DNA from: Lacticaseibacillus daqingensis
GTDB lineage: Bacteria > Bacillota > Bacilli > Lactobacillales > Lactobacillaceae
Reading direction: 5' to 3'
Assembly (NCBI RefSeq): GCF_003946115.1
Contig: NZ_RHOH01000002.1
Location: 457,165-521,164 of the forward strand
Length of the DNA: 64,000 bases
The notes under the pieces were generated by a model, which saw nothing but the letters and a program-made list of their open reading frames with translations, searched no databases and was not told where the DNA came from. Both the position numbers and the translations under genes were made by a program. This document shows, one piece after another, positions 44,581 to 53,842 of this stretch (position 1 is the stretch's first letter; every line of letters begins with the position of its first letter).

Positions 44581-45108
44581 CTATCGGCTCGTAAGCGCGC
44601 GCAGGAGTGCCTGCTTCTGTCGCCGGGTGCGCACCACCACCACCCGCTGGTTGGACCGCATCGTGCGAAGCTTGGGCGCAATGGTCGCCCGATAGCGCAC
44701 GGGATACGCCCAGACGTAACGCAAAAAGGCCCAGTAGTCGGCATCAAAGTGTTCCACAAAGCCCGGTGCCATGTCCGGTCGGCTACGCGGATCACGCCGA
44801 AACATTAGCGAGCGACGCACCACCCGCAGCAGCGCCACCACGCGAGGACAGGTCATCACCACCACTAAGTCGGCCTGCGCCAGCCGCAGGGCCATCGTGC
44901 CGCCGTAGTTGCCATCGATCAGCCAGTCCGCGTGCGCGGCCATGAACTGGCGCTGCGTCTGGGCAAACTTCAACTTGGCCGCGTGGCTATAATCCATCGT
45001 GTGCCACACGCGGTCCAACGCGAGCAGCGGCCAGCCCGTTTGCGCCGCGACCGCGCGCGCGAACGTGGACTTGCCGGTGCCGGCGTTGCCGATCAACATA
45101 ATGCGCAT
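44581..45108 (-). CDS. P-loop kinase-like protein (FlaR / DNA topology modulation type)
   Basis: 175 residues from the ATG at 45108 (MRIMLIGNAGTGKSTFARA), with GGAGGTGAGCG upstream. Walker A is GNAGTGKST. The segment LLALDRVWHT and ADWLIDGNYGGTM, then a basic lid (RRSLMFRRDPRSRPD), match adenylate-kinase-like proteins annotated as topology modulation protein. The true substrate is unknown. A much longer in-frame extension runs into a repeat and is not coding. Confidence 0.85.
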   Translation of the reverse strand: MRIMLIGNAGTGKSTFARAVAAQTGWPLLALDRVWHTMDYSHAAKLKFAQTQRQFMAAHADWLIDGNYGGTMALRLAQADLVVVMTCPRVVALLRVVRRSLMFRRDPRSRPDMAPGFVEHFDADYWAFLRYVWAYPVRYRATIAPKLRTMRSNQRVVVVRTRRQKQALLRALTSR

Positions 45109-45300
45109 GCGCTCACCTCCTGGTCTGATTATCGCACGGTTGCCGCTCGACATGGCGGACACGCGCGCAGGTTTTCTAAGCTGGCCAGATGGTCGTTCCC
45201 TGCGTTTGAACGAACGGGTCAAAGTCATCCTGCCACTCGCGCCTAAGTGCGGGTGCCAGTATTTTTCCGGGGTCTTCGAACCGTGAGCGCCTGGCAACGG

Positions 45301-45446
45301 GCTTTCTGCCTTGCTCCGTAGCAGCGCGTGCCTACTTCTTTCCGCTCTTCGTCGATCTGCGTGGCGCATAAGGGTGCGGTCTAAGGCAGCCTGACATGCG
45401 TAGAAAGCCCACCCCTTATCACCGCGCCACTTCGCTCTGGTCATAC
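45301..45446. repeat. Dispersed intergenic repeat, copy B
   Basis: Shares with copy A (26612-26781) the blocks GCTCCGTAGCAG, ACTTCTTTCCGCTCTTCGTC and GCGCCACTTCGCTCTGGTCA. The palindromic centre differs. As with copy A, it lies between a terminator (aspS) and the start of the next minus-strand gene. The rest of 45109-45300 shows no gene. Confidence 0.62.
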
Positions 45447-45480
45447 AAAAAGGGCTGCCACCTTTTGCGGGACAGCCCTT
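45447..45480 (-). terminator. Terminator after aspS
   Basis: AAGGGCTG / CAGCCCTT stem with TTTTTGTATG on the minus strand. Confidence 0.88.
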
Positions 45481-45487
45481 GTCGCAC

Positions 45488-47293
45488 TTATTCTGTCAAG
45501 TCGTCGTCACCGGCGTGCGCCGCTTCGGCGTCCACCCCTGCGCGCACCTCGATGCCGAGGTCTTGTAGCTGATTGTCAGCCACCGGGTACGGCGCCTTGG
45601 TCATCGGCTCGCTGGCCTTGCTGTTCTTCGGGAACGCGATCACATCGCGGATGTTGTCACGCCCGGACAGCAGCATTGCAAAGCGGTCCAGCCCGATGGC
45701 CAGGCCCCCGTGCGGCGGGAAACCGAAGTCCAGCGCGTCAAGCAGGAAGCCGAACGCCTTTTGCGCGCGTTCCGGCGTGAAGCCCAGCGCGTGAAGCATT
45801 TTCTCCTGGATCTCGCGCTGGTGGATACGAATGGAGCCGCCGCCCAGCTCGTAGCCGTTCAGCACAATGTCGTAGCTCTGCGCGTGCGCCGCGTGCGGGT
45901 CGGTGTCCAGCAGGTGGACGTCTTCCTCATTCGGCATTGTGAACGGGTGATGCGCTGGGACCCAGCGGTCGATCCCCTCGTCGTACTCGAACAGCGGCCA
46001 GTTGACGACCCAGCAGAACTTGAACGCGTCTTCGTCGATGAGGTCGAGGTCGTGACCGAAGTGCGTGCGCAGGTAGCCGAGGCTGGCTGCGACCACGCTG
46101 GCTTGGTCGGCGACAAAAAGGATCAGGTCGCCAGCCGCGGCCCCGACCGCCTGGGTCAGCGCGGCACTATCGCCGAAGAACTTGGCGATCGGGCCGCTGA
46201 TGCCCGCTTCAGTCACCTTGAGCCAGGCCAGCCCCTTGGCGCCAAAGCGCTTGATGTAGGCCTGCTGCTCGTCGATCTTCTTGCGCGAGTACTTCTCCGC
46301 CCCACCTGGCAGCACGATGGCGCGTACCTGACCGCCGGTTTGAACGGCACTGGCAAAGACTTTGAAGTCGGAGTCCTTGACCAAGTCGGACACGTCCTGA
46401 ATTTCCATGCCAAAACGCAGGTCCGGCTTGTCGGAGCCGTACTTGTCCATCGCGTCCTGCCACTCGATGCGCTCGAATGGCAGCTGGATGTCGATGCCCT
46501 TGACGTCGTGCATGACCTGGGCGATCAGGCCCTCTGTCAGGCTCCGGATCTCTTCTGCGGACAAGAAACTGGTTTCCATATCGATCTGCGTGAATTCCGG
46601 CTGGCGATCGCCGCGCAGATCCTCATCGCGGAAGCAACGCGCGATCTGGTAGTAGCGGTCAAAACCCGCACCCATCAGCAGCTGCTTGAACAGTTGCGGG
46701 GACTGCGGCAGTGCGTAGAAGCTGCCCGGGTACACGCGGGACGGCACGAGGTAGTCGCGCGCCCCTTCCGGCGTGGAAGCGGTCAGCGTGGGCGTTTCCA
46801 CGTCGATGAAGCCGTTGTCGTCGAAGTAGCGGTGCGTCGCCTGCATGATCTTGGCGCGGGTGAAAATCGCCTGCTGCATCGCCGGCCGGCGCAGGTCGAG
46901 ATAGCGGTACTTCAGCTTGGTTTCCTCGGACGCGTTGACGTCATCGTCGATGTCAAACGGCGGGGTCTTGGCCTTGTTCAGCACGGTGACGGCGCTGATC
47001 TCAACTTCGATGGCTCCCGTTTTCATCTTCGGGTTGACCGCTTCCGGCTGACGCGCGGCCACCTTGCCCTGCACCTCCAGCACGTACTCATTGCGGACCT
47101 TTTCCGCAGTGGCCAAGGCGTCTGACCCAAATGCCTGGGAGAACACCAACTGCACGATCCCGGCGCGGTCGCGCAGATCCACGAAAATCAGGTTCCCGAG
47201 GCTGCGGCGCTTTTGCACCCAACCCTTCAAGGTGACCGTCTGGCCGATGTTGGCCGTGGTGACGTCCCCTGCATACATACTGCGCTTGCTCAT
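45488..47293 (-). CDS. aspS: Aspartyl-tRNA synthetase
   Basis: Class II enzyme of 601 residues: N-terminal OB anticodon-binding domain ([20 protein letters not shown]), catalytic core with [20 protein letters not shown] and [20 protein letters not shown], bacterial GAD insertion (about 290-420), and motif 3 [15 protein letters not shown]. The ATG has GGAGG and overlaps the hisS stop. Downstream gene of the T-box regulated hisS-aspS operon. Confidence 0.97.
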   Translation of the reverse strand: MSKRSMYAGDVTTANIGQTVTLKGWVQKRRSLGNLIFVDLRDRAGIVQLVFSQAFGSDALATAEKVRNEYVLEVQGKVAARQPEAVNPKMKTGAIEVEISAVTVLNKAKTPPFDIDDDVNASEETKLKYRYLDLRRPAMQQAIFTRAKIMQATHRYFDDNGFIDVETPTLTASTPEGARDYLVPSRVYPGSFYALPQSPQLFKQLLMGAGFDRYYQIARCFRDEDLRGDRQPEFTQIDMETSFLSAEEIRSLTEGLIAQVMHDVKGIDIQLPFERIEWQDAMDKYGSDKPDLRFGMEIQDVSDLVKDSDFKVFASAVQTGGQVRAIVLPGGAEKYSRKKIDEQQAYIKRFGAKGLAWLKVTEAGISGPIAKFFGDSAALTQAVGAAAGDLILFVADQASVVAASLGYLRTHFGHDLDLIDEDAFKFCWVVNWPLFEYDEGIDRWVPAHHPFTMPNEEDVHLLDTDPHAAHAQSYDIVLNGYELGGGSIRIHQREIQEKMLHALGFTPERAQKAFGFLLDALDFGFPPHGGLAIGLDRFAMLLSGRDNIRDVIAFPKNSKASEPMTKAPYPVADNQLQDLGIEVRAGVDAEAAHAGDDDLTE

Positions 47294-48576
47294 TATTCTG
47301 CCTCCGTCAATTGCGCGAACACGGCCTTGAAGTCGTTAACAATGTCCGCTTGGTTGATGCTTTCCTGCGCGCCCGTCGCCATGTTCTTGACTGACACGGT
47401 GCCCGCCTCAAGCTCGCTTTCACCCAGCGTCATCACGAGCTTGGCGTTTTCCTTATTGGCCGACTTGAACTGGGCCTTGGGCTTGCGCCCCATGTAGTCG
47501 AGGTCCACGGCAAAGCCCTGCAGGCGAATGGCGTGCGCCAGCTGGGCCGCCGCCACGGTTGCGTCCTCGGAGATCGTGACGATGTACACCGGCAAGTCCC
47601 CGGCCACTTCCTGCCCTTGCATCAACAGCATCAGGCGCTCAACGCCCATGGCAAACCCGACGCCCGGCGTTTCCGGCCCGCCAAGCTCCTCCACGAGCCC
47701 GTTGTAGCGGCCACCGCCCAAGATGGTGGTGTAGCCGCCGCCGAAGACGGGGTCGTTGCTCATCACTTCAAAGATGGTGTGGTTGTAGTAATCCAGCCCG
47801 CGCACCATGTCCGGGTCCACTTCGTAGGTCAAGCCGAGCGCTTCCAGCAACGCCTTCACGGTGTCAAAGTGCGCCTTGGCAACTGGTGTCAGGTAGTCGA
47901 GGATCTTAGGCGCGTTGGCCACAATTTCTTGGTCGTGCTTATCCTTGGAATCCAGCACGCGCAGCGGGTTTTTGGTCAGACGCACCTGTGAATCATGGGA
48001 CAGCTCATCTTTAAACGGCGTCAGGTAGTCGATCAGCGCCTGGTGATAGGCCGCACGCGATTCGGGGTCTCCCAGCGAGTTGATGGCGACTTTGAGCGAC
48101 TTGGCCCCCATTGCCGTCAGTAGGTCCTCGGCCAACGCAATCACTTCCGCGTCCAACGCCGGACTGTTGGACCCGAAGGCCTCCACCCCGATCTGATGGA
48201 ACTCGCGCTGGCGGCCGCTTTGAGGCCGCTCGTAGCGAAACATCGAACCCATGTAGTAGACCTTGTACGGCTTGGCGAACTCTGGGCCAAACAACTTGTT
48301 TTCGACATAGGCTCGCACGACACCCGCGGTGCCTTCCGGCCGCAGCGCCATCATCCGGTCGCCCTTATCGGCAAAATCGTACATTTCCTTGGTCACGATA
48401 TCGGAAGTCTCACCGCTTGAGCGCGTGAAGACCTCGCGACTTTCAAATAGCGGTGTGCGCACTTCGCGGTAGCGGTAACGCTCAAGCACGGTGCGCGCGA
48501 TGGTTTCGACCTGTTGCCACAGTTCGCTTTGACCGGGCAGAATGTCTGCCGTTCCCTTTGGACGTTGATAACTCAT
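47293..48576 (-). CDS. hisS: Histidyl-tRNA synthetase
   Basis: Class II enzyme of 427 residues. Motif 2 is [20 protein letters not shown], the histidine A-loop is [12 protein letters not shown], and [15 protein letters not shown] is conserved. The C-terminal anticodon-binding domain ends [16 protein letters not shown] precedes the ATG. Controlled by the T-box leader at 48606-48785. Confidence 0.97.
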   Translation of the reverse strand: MSYQRPKGTADILPGQSELWQQVETIARTVLERYRYREVRTPLFESREVFTRSSGETSDIVTKEMYDFADKGDRMMALRPEGTAGVVRAYVENKLFGPEFAKPYKVYYMGSMFRYERPQSGRQREFHQIGVEAFGSNSPALDAEVIALAEDLLTAMGAKSLKVAINSLGDPESRAAYHQALIDYLTPFKDELSHDSQVRLTKNPLRVLDSKDKHDQEIVANAPKILDYLTPVAKAHFDTVKALLEALGLTYEVDPDMVRGLDYYNHTIFEVMSNDPVFGGGYTTILGGGRYNGLVEELGGPETPGVGFAMGVERLMLLMQGQEVAGDLPVYIVTISEDATVAAAQLAHAIRLQGFAVDLDYMGRKPKAQFKSANKENAKLVMTLGESELEAGTVSVKNMATGAQESINQADIVNDFKAVFAQLTEAE

Positions 48577-48605
48577 GAGTTCCTCCTATATGTTGTGTTG
48601 ACGGG

Positions 48606-48785
48606 CAAAAAAATAGCACTGCCCCCCCCTTTGACGAGGGTGCAGTGCACGGTACCACCTTGTGATTTTACTCAGCCATAACGGTGGCGACCGGAGCGCG
48701 TCTGCCTCGGAAGTGTCTTTTCGGCCGGTCCCGGCTTTCACCGTCCCGGGTCGCTAAGCGTTGGCCTCTTCTACTTCGTCATGGG
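48606..48785 (-). promoter_or_regulatory. T-box leader of hisS-aspS
   Basis: The T-box sequence AAGGTGGTACCGTGC is at 48650-48664, followed by the terminator GCACTGC...GCAGTGC with TATTTTTTT (48607-48648). Stem I shows the apical GGTGAAAGCCGGGAC motif and the specifier-loop side CCGAAAAGACACTTCC. The triplet GAC (Asp, 48715-48717) aligns best with known specifiers; CAC (His, 48713-48715) overlaps it. Uncharged tRNA binding would favour the antiterminator and hence synthetase expression. Confidence 0.93.
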
Positions 48786-48803
48786 CACCTTTATTTATCC
48801 ACC

Positions 48804-48832
48804 AGCATACGTTGTTTGGCCCAGCTTGTCAA
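48804..48832 (-). promoter_or_regulatory. Promoter of the hisS-aspS operon
   Basis: TTGACA, 17 bases, TATGCT on the minus strand. It lies just upstream of the T-box and its -35 overlaps the stop codon of the acetyltransferase gene. Confidence 0.8.
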
Positions 48833-49347
48833 CGCAACTCAGGCAGTTCTTCCCGCAGCATCCCGTACTTCATCGAATCCCAGTACCGCCCCTGCCAAAA
48901 CCGCACCTGGCGCAGCCGCCCCTCCTCGCGAAAGCCGGCACGGGTGGCGGCGTGCATCATGCGTACATTGCCCGACCAGGTGGTCAAGCTCAAGTGCGGC
49001 AAATCAGTGTGGGCGAACAGCTGGTGCGCCCACAACCGCAGCGCTTGGCTGCCCACGCCGTGATTCCACCCGGTGGGCTGATAGATGACGATGCCGCATT
49101 CAAGCCAGCGCTTCAGCTCATCGTCTTCATAATAAGCGGTCACAGTGCCCACCAACGTCTGGTCAACCAGGATCCCGGCGACAAACGGGAGCTGAAATAG
49201 TCCGCTGCGCGCGAAGGTCTCCCGGTCAGGCACCGGATGCGCAAAGTACGGGGCATCCCACGTCATCCAGTCGCGGTTGGCTCCGTAGGCGAGGGTGTAA
49301 AGTGTGTCCGCATCCGCAGGGGTCAGCGGGCGTAATGTGATGGTCAT
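48829..49347 (-). CDS. GNAT acetyltransferase, RimJ/RimL-like
   Basis: 172 residues. Acetyl-CoA-binding segment IYQPTGWNHGVGSQALRLWA, then LSLTTWSGNVRMMHAATRAGFREEGRLR, typical of the N-acetyltransferases acting on amino groups of proteins or small molecules. GGGAGG precedes the ATG. Target unknown. Overlaps the hisS promoter region. Confidence 0.88.
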   Translation of the reverse strand: MTITLRPLTPADADTLYTLAYGANRDWMTWDAPYFAHPVPDRETFARSGLFQLPFVAGILVDQTLVGTVTAYYEDDELKRWLECGIVIYQPTGWNHGVGSQALRLWAHQLFAHTDLPHLSLTTWSGNVRMMHAATRAGFREEGRLRQVRFWQGRYWDSMKYGMLREELPELR

Positions 49348-49365
49348 GGCGAATTCCTCCCGATT

Positions 49366-50952
49366 TTAATCTTCTTGCGATGCATCAAGGTGAATCACCG
49401 CATCATACTGGGCCAGCACGTCAGCCTCCCAGCGGTGGGTGACGACCACCACGGTTTTGTGCTGAATCGCGTGAATGACCCGATCGATGACCGCCGCGGT
49501 GGCAGGGTCTTGGCCACTATCGGGTTCGTCCAGCAGGATGACCGGCGCGCGGCTTGCCAGTGCCCGCGCCAGCGACAGCCGCAACTTCTGGCCGCCAGAG
49601 ACAGCGTCCCCTTGGTGGGTCACTCGCTGATCCATCAAGGGGATCAGATCCAGCTCTGCCAGCAGCGGCATAATCGGGGTCACGTCAAGCGTGCCGAACA
49701 GGCTGATATTGTCGCGCACAGTGCCCTCAAAAAGAGCGGGCGTCTGGTTCACGTAGACGATGTGATGCATCAGGGTCGCCGCGTCGAAGCTGGCCAGCGG
49801 CCGCGCACCTACGCGAATGATCCCACTGTTCGGCTTTAGCGTGCCATCGAGAAGCCGCAGCAAAGTGCTTTTGCCCCCACCACTCTTCCCAATGACCGCA
49901 ACCGTCTGCCCTTGACCGATCCGCGTGGAAAAGTGCTGCAACACGGCCGGTGCGCCGGGATACGCGAATGAAACGTCTTCCAGCACGAGATCGCCAGGCA
50001 CAAACGCGGTCGGCGTGCTTGGCGCGGTCGCCGGCTGAATCATCGTGGCGAGCCGCGCCACCAACGGCCGCGTCGCCACCGTCTTGAGGTGATTGGCGTT
50101 GAAGGTGTTGATGCCGGGAAAAATATAATTCAGCAACTGCGTGGTGATGGTCAATGCCCCTACCGTGATCTCGCCGCGCAAGATGTACAGTGCAGCCACG
50201 AGCATGCAAATCATCTGGGCGCTCATGCTGACAAGCAGTGAAAGCTGGCCGATGCGCACGTCCCAGACGTTGGACTGCCGGCGCCGCGTCTCAAGCGTGT
50301 CGTCAGCACCCTGAAGCTGCGCGGCAAACACGGCGCTGGCACCGAACGTGTTGATGGTCTGGATCCCGGCGAGAATGCCGGTCAAGACGCCCACCTGGCG
50401 CTCCGCGGCATCGTTGAGCGCCCCTTTGTAGCGCCCAAACCCGCGTCTGATCTGCGGATTCAGCAACAGCGGCACACTGGAGACGGCAAAACACACCAGA
50501 AACAGCGGCACATTGACAAATAACAGGGCGAACGAACACAGGATAATTTGGACACTGGCGCCAATGTTTGCGGTGCGACTGAGCACATTGTCGCGCGCGA
50601 TCGTGGGAATCGTGGTTTGAACCAGATTCAGCAACGCATCCGCGTTTAGTGTGGCGGTGCGTTGATCAAACAGTTGTGCGTCATAGACGGCCCGTTTCAT
50701 TCGCAGGGTGGCCGCTTGCGCGATGCGCGCCTGCAACCGCGTACTAGCCATCGTTAGCACGTAGATCGCAAGCAGCGACAGCAAGGCCCCAGCGCCACAC
50801 ACCAGCAGACGGCGCATATCTCGCGCAATCGCGGCGTTCACGAACCATCCCATCGTGTAGGCAAGTGCCACCTTGCTGAAGGTGTTGCCCACCGCTAACG
50901 CCGCCAACGCCCCGCGATCACGGCGTCGCCCCAGTTGAATCAATGCCTGCAT
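49366..50952 (-). CDS. ABC exporter, fused membrane and ATPase domains
   Basis: 528 residues. Six membrane helices (about 18-290) followed by an ATPase with Walker A GKSGGGKSTLLRLL, signature VSGGQKLRLSLARAL, Walker B VILLDEPDSG and H-loop VVVTHRW. It is a half transporter and must dimerise. No peptidase domain, so not a bacteriocin processor; a drug or lipid role is possible. AAAAGGAGG precedes the ATG. No partner half transporter is adjacent, which suggests a homodimer. Confidence 0.9.
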   Translation of the reverse strand: MQALIQLGRRRDRGALAALAVGNTFSKVALAYTMGWFVNAAIARDMRRLLVCGAGALLSLLAIYVLTMASTRLQARIAQAATLRMKRAVYDAQLFDQRTATLNADALLNLVQTTIPTIARDNVLSRTANIGASVQIILCSFALLFVNVPLFLVCFAVSSVPLLLNPQIRRGFGRYKGALNDAAERQVGVLTGILAGIQTINTFGASAVFAAQLQGADDTLETRRRQSNVWDVRIGQLSLLVSMSAQMICMLVAALYILRGEITVGALTITTQLLNYIFPGINTFNANHLKTVATRPLVARLATMIQPATAPSTPTAFVPGDLVLEDVSFAYPGAPAVLQHFSTRIGQGQTVAVIGKSGGGKSTLLRLLDGTLKPNSGIIRVGARPLASFDAATLMHHIVYVNQTPALFEGTVRDNISLFGTLDVTPIMPLLAELDLIPLMDQRVTHQGDAVSGGQKLRLSLARALASRAPVILLDEPDSGQDPATAAVIDRVIHAIQHKTVVVVTHRWEADVLAQYDAVIHLDASQED

Positions 50953-51108
50953 GACTAGCCTCCTTTTTACCCCGAGAATTCATTCCAAGAAACCGATTAC
51001 AATTCAATTAGGCTTCAGTATAGTCTTCCCACCCCACCGGTGCGAGTAAAATCTGCTGCCACGCCACAGAAAACGCCGCAGACAGTGCCCTTTTGGCGCG
51101 CTTCTTGG

Positions 51109-51114
51109 TATACT
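51109..51114 (+). promoter_or_regulatory. Extended -10 promoter of the amidase gene
   Basis: TGGTATACT supplies the TGn extension and a TATACT -10, with no strong -35 upstream. Confidence 0.55.
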
Positions 51115-51151
51115 GAACCTAAGAATCTATTTTCGGTTAGGATGATGCGTG

Positions 51152-52474
51152 ATGCACTTCAAACAACTTCGGCGTTGGCCGCTCATTGCCGCCTTTGCGC
51201 TTGTGATCGGGATCTCGTTAGCCACGACAACGGTGCTGGCGAACAACACCACGCTGACCGTGCGGGCCAGCATGCTGAACGTCCGCTTAGGGCCGGGCTT
51301 GGCGTACACCGCCATGGGCCAAGTCGCGCGCGGCACGCAACTGACCATCCTGAAGGAAGAGAACGCTTGGTACCAAGTTCGCCTCGCCGGCAACAAGATC
51401 GGCTGGGTGGCCAGTTGGTTGGTCGACCAAAACGAGGCCACCACGAGCAGTGCCCGCGTGGCCACGACCAAGAGTCGCCTCAACGTCCGCCAAACCGCCG
51501 GCACAACCGCCGCGATTCTGGGCACGCTTGATGCCGGCGCCAAGGTCAACATTTTGTACCAGGAAAACGGCTGGACCGAGATCACCTACCAAAACACGGC
51601 CGCCTGGGTCGCAACCAGTGGCTTGATGCTGACGGGCCAAACCGTCACCCTCGCTGCCCCGACGCAAACCTACCTCAAGAAAGCCACGCCTGCCAAAACC
51701 AGCACGCTGACCGTTACCACGACCATTGCCACCAATGTGCGTAGCGCCGCAGGCATCAACGCGCCGGTCACCACCCAAGTCGCTAAGGGCGCCACGCTGA
51801 CGGTGCTGAACCAGGAAAACGACTGGTATCAGGTGAAAACCAGCACAGGGCAAACCGGCTACGTGGCGAGCTGGACCGTCACCACCCCCGGAGATAAGGC
51901 AGCCAAGTCCGCCACCTCTTTGGCCGAGGCGACCATTCTGCTGGATCCCGGGCACGGTGGCGTCGACTCCGGCGCTCTGTCAACCGGTGGCAAGTACGAG
52001 AAGACGTACACCCTCGCCGCCGCGAAAGCTATCGGCGCGGCACTAACGGCCCAGGGCGCCAATGTCGAATACACGCGCGACAGCGACAAATTCGTCGACC
52101 TCGCGCCGCGGGCCGCGGCCTCTAACACCTTGCACGCCGATGCCTTCATCTCGCTTCACTTCGACTCGACCCCGGACCCCAACACGGCCTCCGGGTTCAC
52201 CACCTACTACTACGATCCAACGACCAGCAAGTCCCTCGCCACTGCCGTCAATACGGCCCTAGGCAATGCGCTGACACTGACGAACCGCAAGACCGCGTAT
52301 GCCAACTACGAAGTCCTGCGCGATAACCGCCAGCCAAGTATCCTGATGGAAATGGGCTACATCAACAGTGACAAAGACTTCAAGCTGATCAGTAGCGCCG
52401 CCTATCAGCAGCAGATGGCCACCGCCGTGGTGCAGGGGCTGCAAGCTTACTTCAAGGCCGGCAATCACCAGTAA
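51152..52474 (+). CDS. Secreted N-acetylmuramoyl-L-alanine amidase with three SH3b domains
   Basis: Peptidoglycan hydrolase of 440 residues from the ATG at 51152. Signal peptide about 1-31 (LIAAFALVIGISLATTTVLA). Three bacterial SH3 domains follow (about 34-95, 105-165 and 185-245; each has an NVR motif and a W-x-V segment). The C-terminal Amidase_3 domain has zinc ligands in LDPGHGGVDSGA, YEKTYTLAAAKAIG and ISLHFDST, with catalytic Glu in LMEMGYINSDKD. Likely works in daughter-cell separation or wall turnover. Confidence 0.94.
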   Translation: MHFKQLRRWPLIAAFALVIGISLATTTVLANNTTLTVRASMLNVRLGPGLAYTAMGQVARGTQLTILKEENAWYQVRLAGNKIGWVASWLVDQNEATTSSARVATTKSRLNVRQTAGTTAAILGTLDAGAKVNILYQENGWTEITYQNTAAWVATSGLMLTGQTVTLAAPTQTYLKKATPAKTSTLTVTTTIATNVRSAAGINAPVTTQVAKGATLTVLNQENDWYQVKTSTGQTGYVASWTVTTPGDKAAKSATSLAEATILLDPGHGGVDSGALSTGGKYEKTYTLAAAKAIGAALTAQGANVEYTRDSDKFVDLAPRAAASNTLHADAFISLHFDSTPDPNTASGFTTYYYDPTTSKSLATAVNTALGNALTLTNRKTAYANYEVLRDNRQPSILMEMGYINSDKDFKLISSAAYQQQMATAVVQGLQAYFKAGNHQ

Positions 52475-52480
52475 CGCAAA

Positions 52481-52655
52481 GAGGCTGAGACAAAAAGCGG
52501 TTTTAGCCCAGAGTATAAGAGTGGCTCCCTGAAAAACCCGAACTTAGGTTTTGTAGGGAGCCGCTCTTATACGGCCAGGGCGTCGCTTTTTGTTTCGTAC
52601 TATCCCGGAATAGTTGTGATTCATTCTTGGGCCGTTAATTATGTCTCAGTCTCTT
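52481..52655. repeat. Nested inverted-repeat element after the amidase gene
   Basis: Outer arms GAGGCTGAGACA (52481-52492) and TGTCTCAGTCTC (near 52640-52651), next ACAAAAAGCG / CGCTTTTTGT, then an 18-base-pair hairpin GTATAAGAGTGGCTCCCT (52513-52530) / AGGGAGCCGCTCTTATAC (52555-52572). Elements starting with GAGGCTGAGACA are common between genes in Lactobacillales. It can also end transcription from both sides. Confidence 0.7.
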
Positions 52656-52729
52656 TTGGTTGGCGTCAAGCCCGCCCTGCCTTTTGAACTCGCGGGACCT
52701 GACTTGATCACGCCGCCTCACCTACAAAT

Positions 52730-53353
52730 CTAGCCGAACAACGGCACCAACTCGCGCAGGTGATTCACCTGCACGGTGGCCATGGGCGCGTCATTGAGGC
52801 CATCGACGTTGAAATAAACGCCGCTTACCCCGGCCGCCAGGCCCGCCTGCACATCGAGCTTACGGTCCCCGATCATCGCGGTGCGCGCCGGATTGAGCTG
52901 GTATTGGTGCAAGAGGTAATTGATAGCGTCCGGAGCCGGTTTGCGCGGCAAGTCCAGCTCACTGGTCACGCCACCCAAAAACAGGTCGCGAATCCCTGCC
53001 TGTTGCAACAGGGCCCAAGCCGACCGGTCGCGGTGCGTCAACAGTAGGTTATGCCCACCGGCGGCCTTAACTGCGCGCAACACCGCGCGCGCCTCGGGGT
53101 ACGGCTGAGCCGTCATGACAGTTTGGTGCTCCAGGGCATGATACTCTGCCAATACGGTCGATGCGGCTAGGCCGGCGGACGTGGCCAGCGCCTGCACCGT
53201 CTCTTGAATCGAGCCGCGCTTGATGCGCGCAAGCAGGGCCGCCGGATCTTGCGCCAGATCATGGGCCGCCAGGATCTGCAACAGCGCCTGCAGCATCTCG
53301 GGATACGTATCAAACAGGGTACCATCCAGGTCCCAGATCGCGTTAACCAACAT
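52730..53353 (-). CDS. HAD family hydrolase, phosphoglycolate phosphatase-like
   Basis: 207 residues from the ATG at 53353, with GGAGGCGG upstream. Catalytic motif I is [11 protein letters not shown], motif II is LLTHRD and the motif III/IV region is FARKPAPD-type [13 protein letters not shown] with [17 protein letters not shown] helical cap lies at about 15-80. Substrate unknown; the group dephosphorylates small sugars or nucleotides. Overlaps the dtd end by 11 bases. Confidence 0.9.
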   Translation of the reverse strand: MLVNAIWDLDGTLFDTYPEMLQALLQILAAHDLAQDPAALLARIKRGSIQETVQALATSAGLAASTVLAEYHALEHQTVMTAQPYPEARAVLRAVKAAGGHNLLLTHRDRSAWALLQQAGIRDLFLGGVTSELDLPRKPAPDAINYLLHQYQLNPARTAMIGDRKLDVQAGLAAGVSGVYFNVDGLNDAPMATVQVNHLRELVPLFG

Positions 53354-53798
53354 GCGCCGCCTCCGTGTCAAACAAAATGGTGACCGGTCCGTCATTGGTC
53401 AGGCTGACCTGCATCTCCGCGCCGAACACCCCGGTCGCCACCCGCACGCCTTGCGCCCGCAGCCCGGCAACAAACGCGTCATACAACGCCGAACCCAGCA
53501 CCGGATCCGCCGCATCGGTGAAGCTGGGCCGGTTACCCTTGCGCGTGTCAGCGTACAGTGTGAACTGCGAAATGGCGAGGACCGCCCCGTCCACCTGCGC
53601 CAGCGCCTGGTTCATTTTGCCTGCTTCATCCGAAAAAACGCGCAGCTTGCTGATCTTATTGACGAGCGTGTCAACATCCGCTTGGGTGTCGCGCGGGCCA
53701 ACGCCCACGAGCACCATGAAGCCCCGGTCGATCGCACCGTGCACTTCGCCGTCAATGGTGACTTGCGCGCTTGAAACGCGCTGAACAACTGCTTTCAT
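53343..53798 (-). CDS. dtd: D-aminoacyl-tRNA deacylase
   Basis: Removes D-amino acids from tRNA. 151 residues, start at 53798 ([18 protein letters not shown]) with GGAGGAG upstream. The conserved [20 protein letters not shown] and the C-terminal motif [19 protein letters not shown] are complete. Follows relA, the usual order, but a terminator-like hairpin separates them. Confidence 0.96.
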   Translation of the reverse strand: MKAVVQRVSSAQVTIDGEVHGAIDRGFMVLVGVGPRDTQADVDTLVNKISKLRVFSDEAGKMNQALAQVDGAVLAISQFTLYADTRKGNRPSFTDAADPVLGSALYDAFVAGLRAQGVRVATGVFGAEMQVSLTNDGPVTILFDTEAAHVG

Positions 53799-53808
53799 AA
53801 TCTCCTCC

Positions 53809-53837
53809 AAAAAACCGCCAGCCCAGCGGCCGGCGGT
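53809..53837 (-). terminator. Terminator between relA and dtd
   Basis: ACCGCC / GGCGGT stem, with inner GCC/GGC pairs, then TTTTTTGG on the minus strand. It ends immediately before the dtd ribosome binding site. Confidence 0.75.
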
Positions 53838-53842
53838 ACGGG

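Noticed and set aside
45109..45444. N-terminal extension of the P-loop protein by about 110 residues
   Set aside because: It reads through dispersed repeat copy B and bypasses the strong GGAGGTGAGCG site before the ATG at 45108.
49366..50952. Bacteriocin exporter
   Set aside because: No N-terminal C39 peptidase domain and no small precursor peptide gene nearby.
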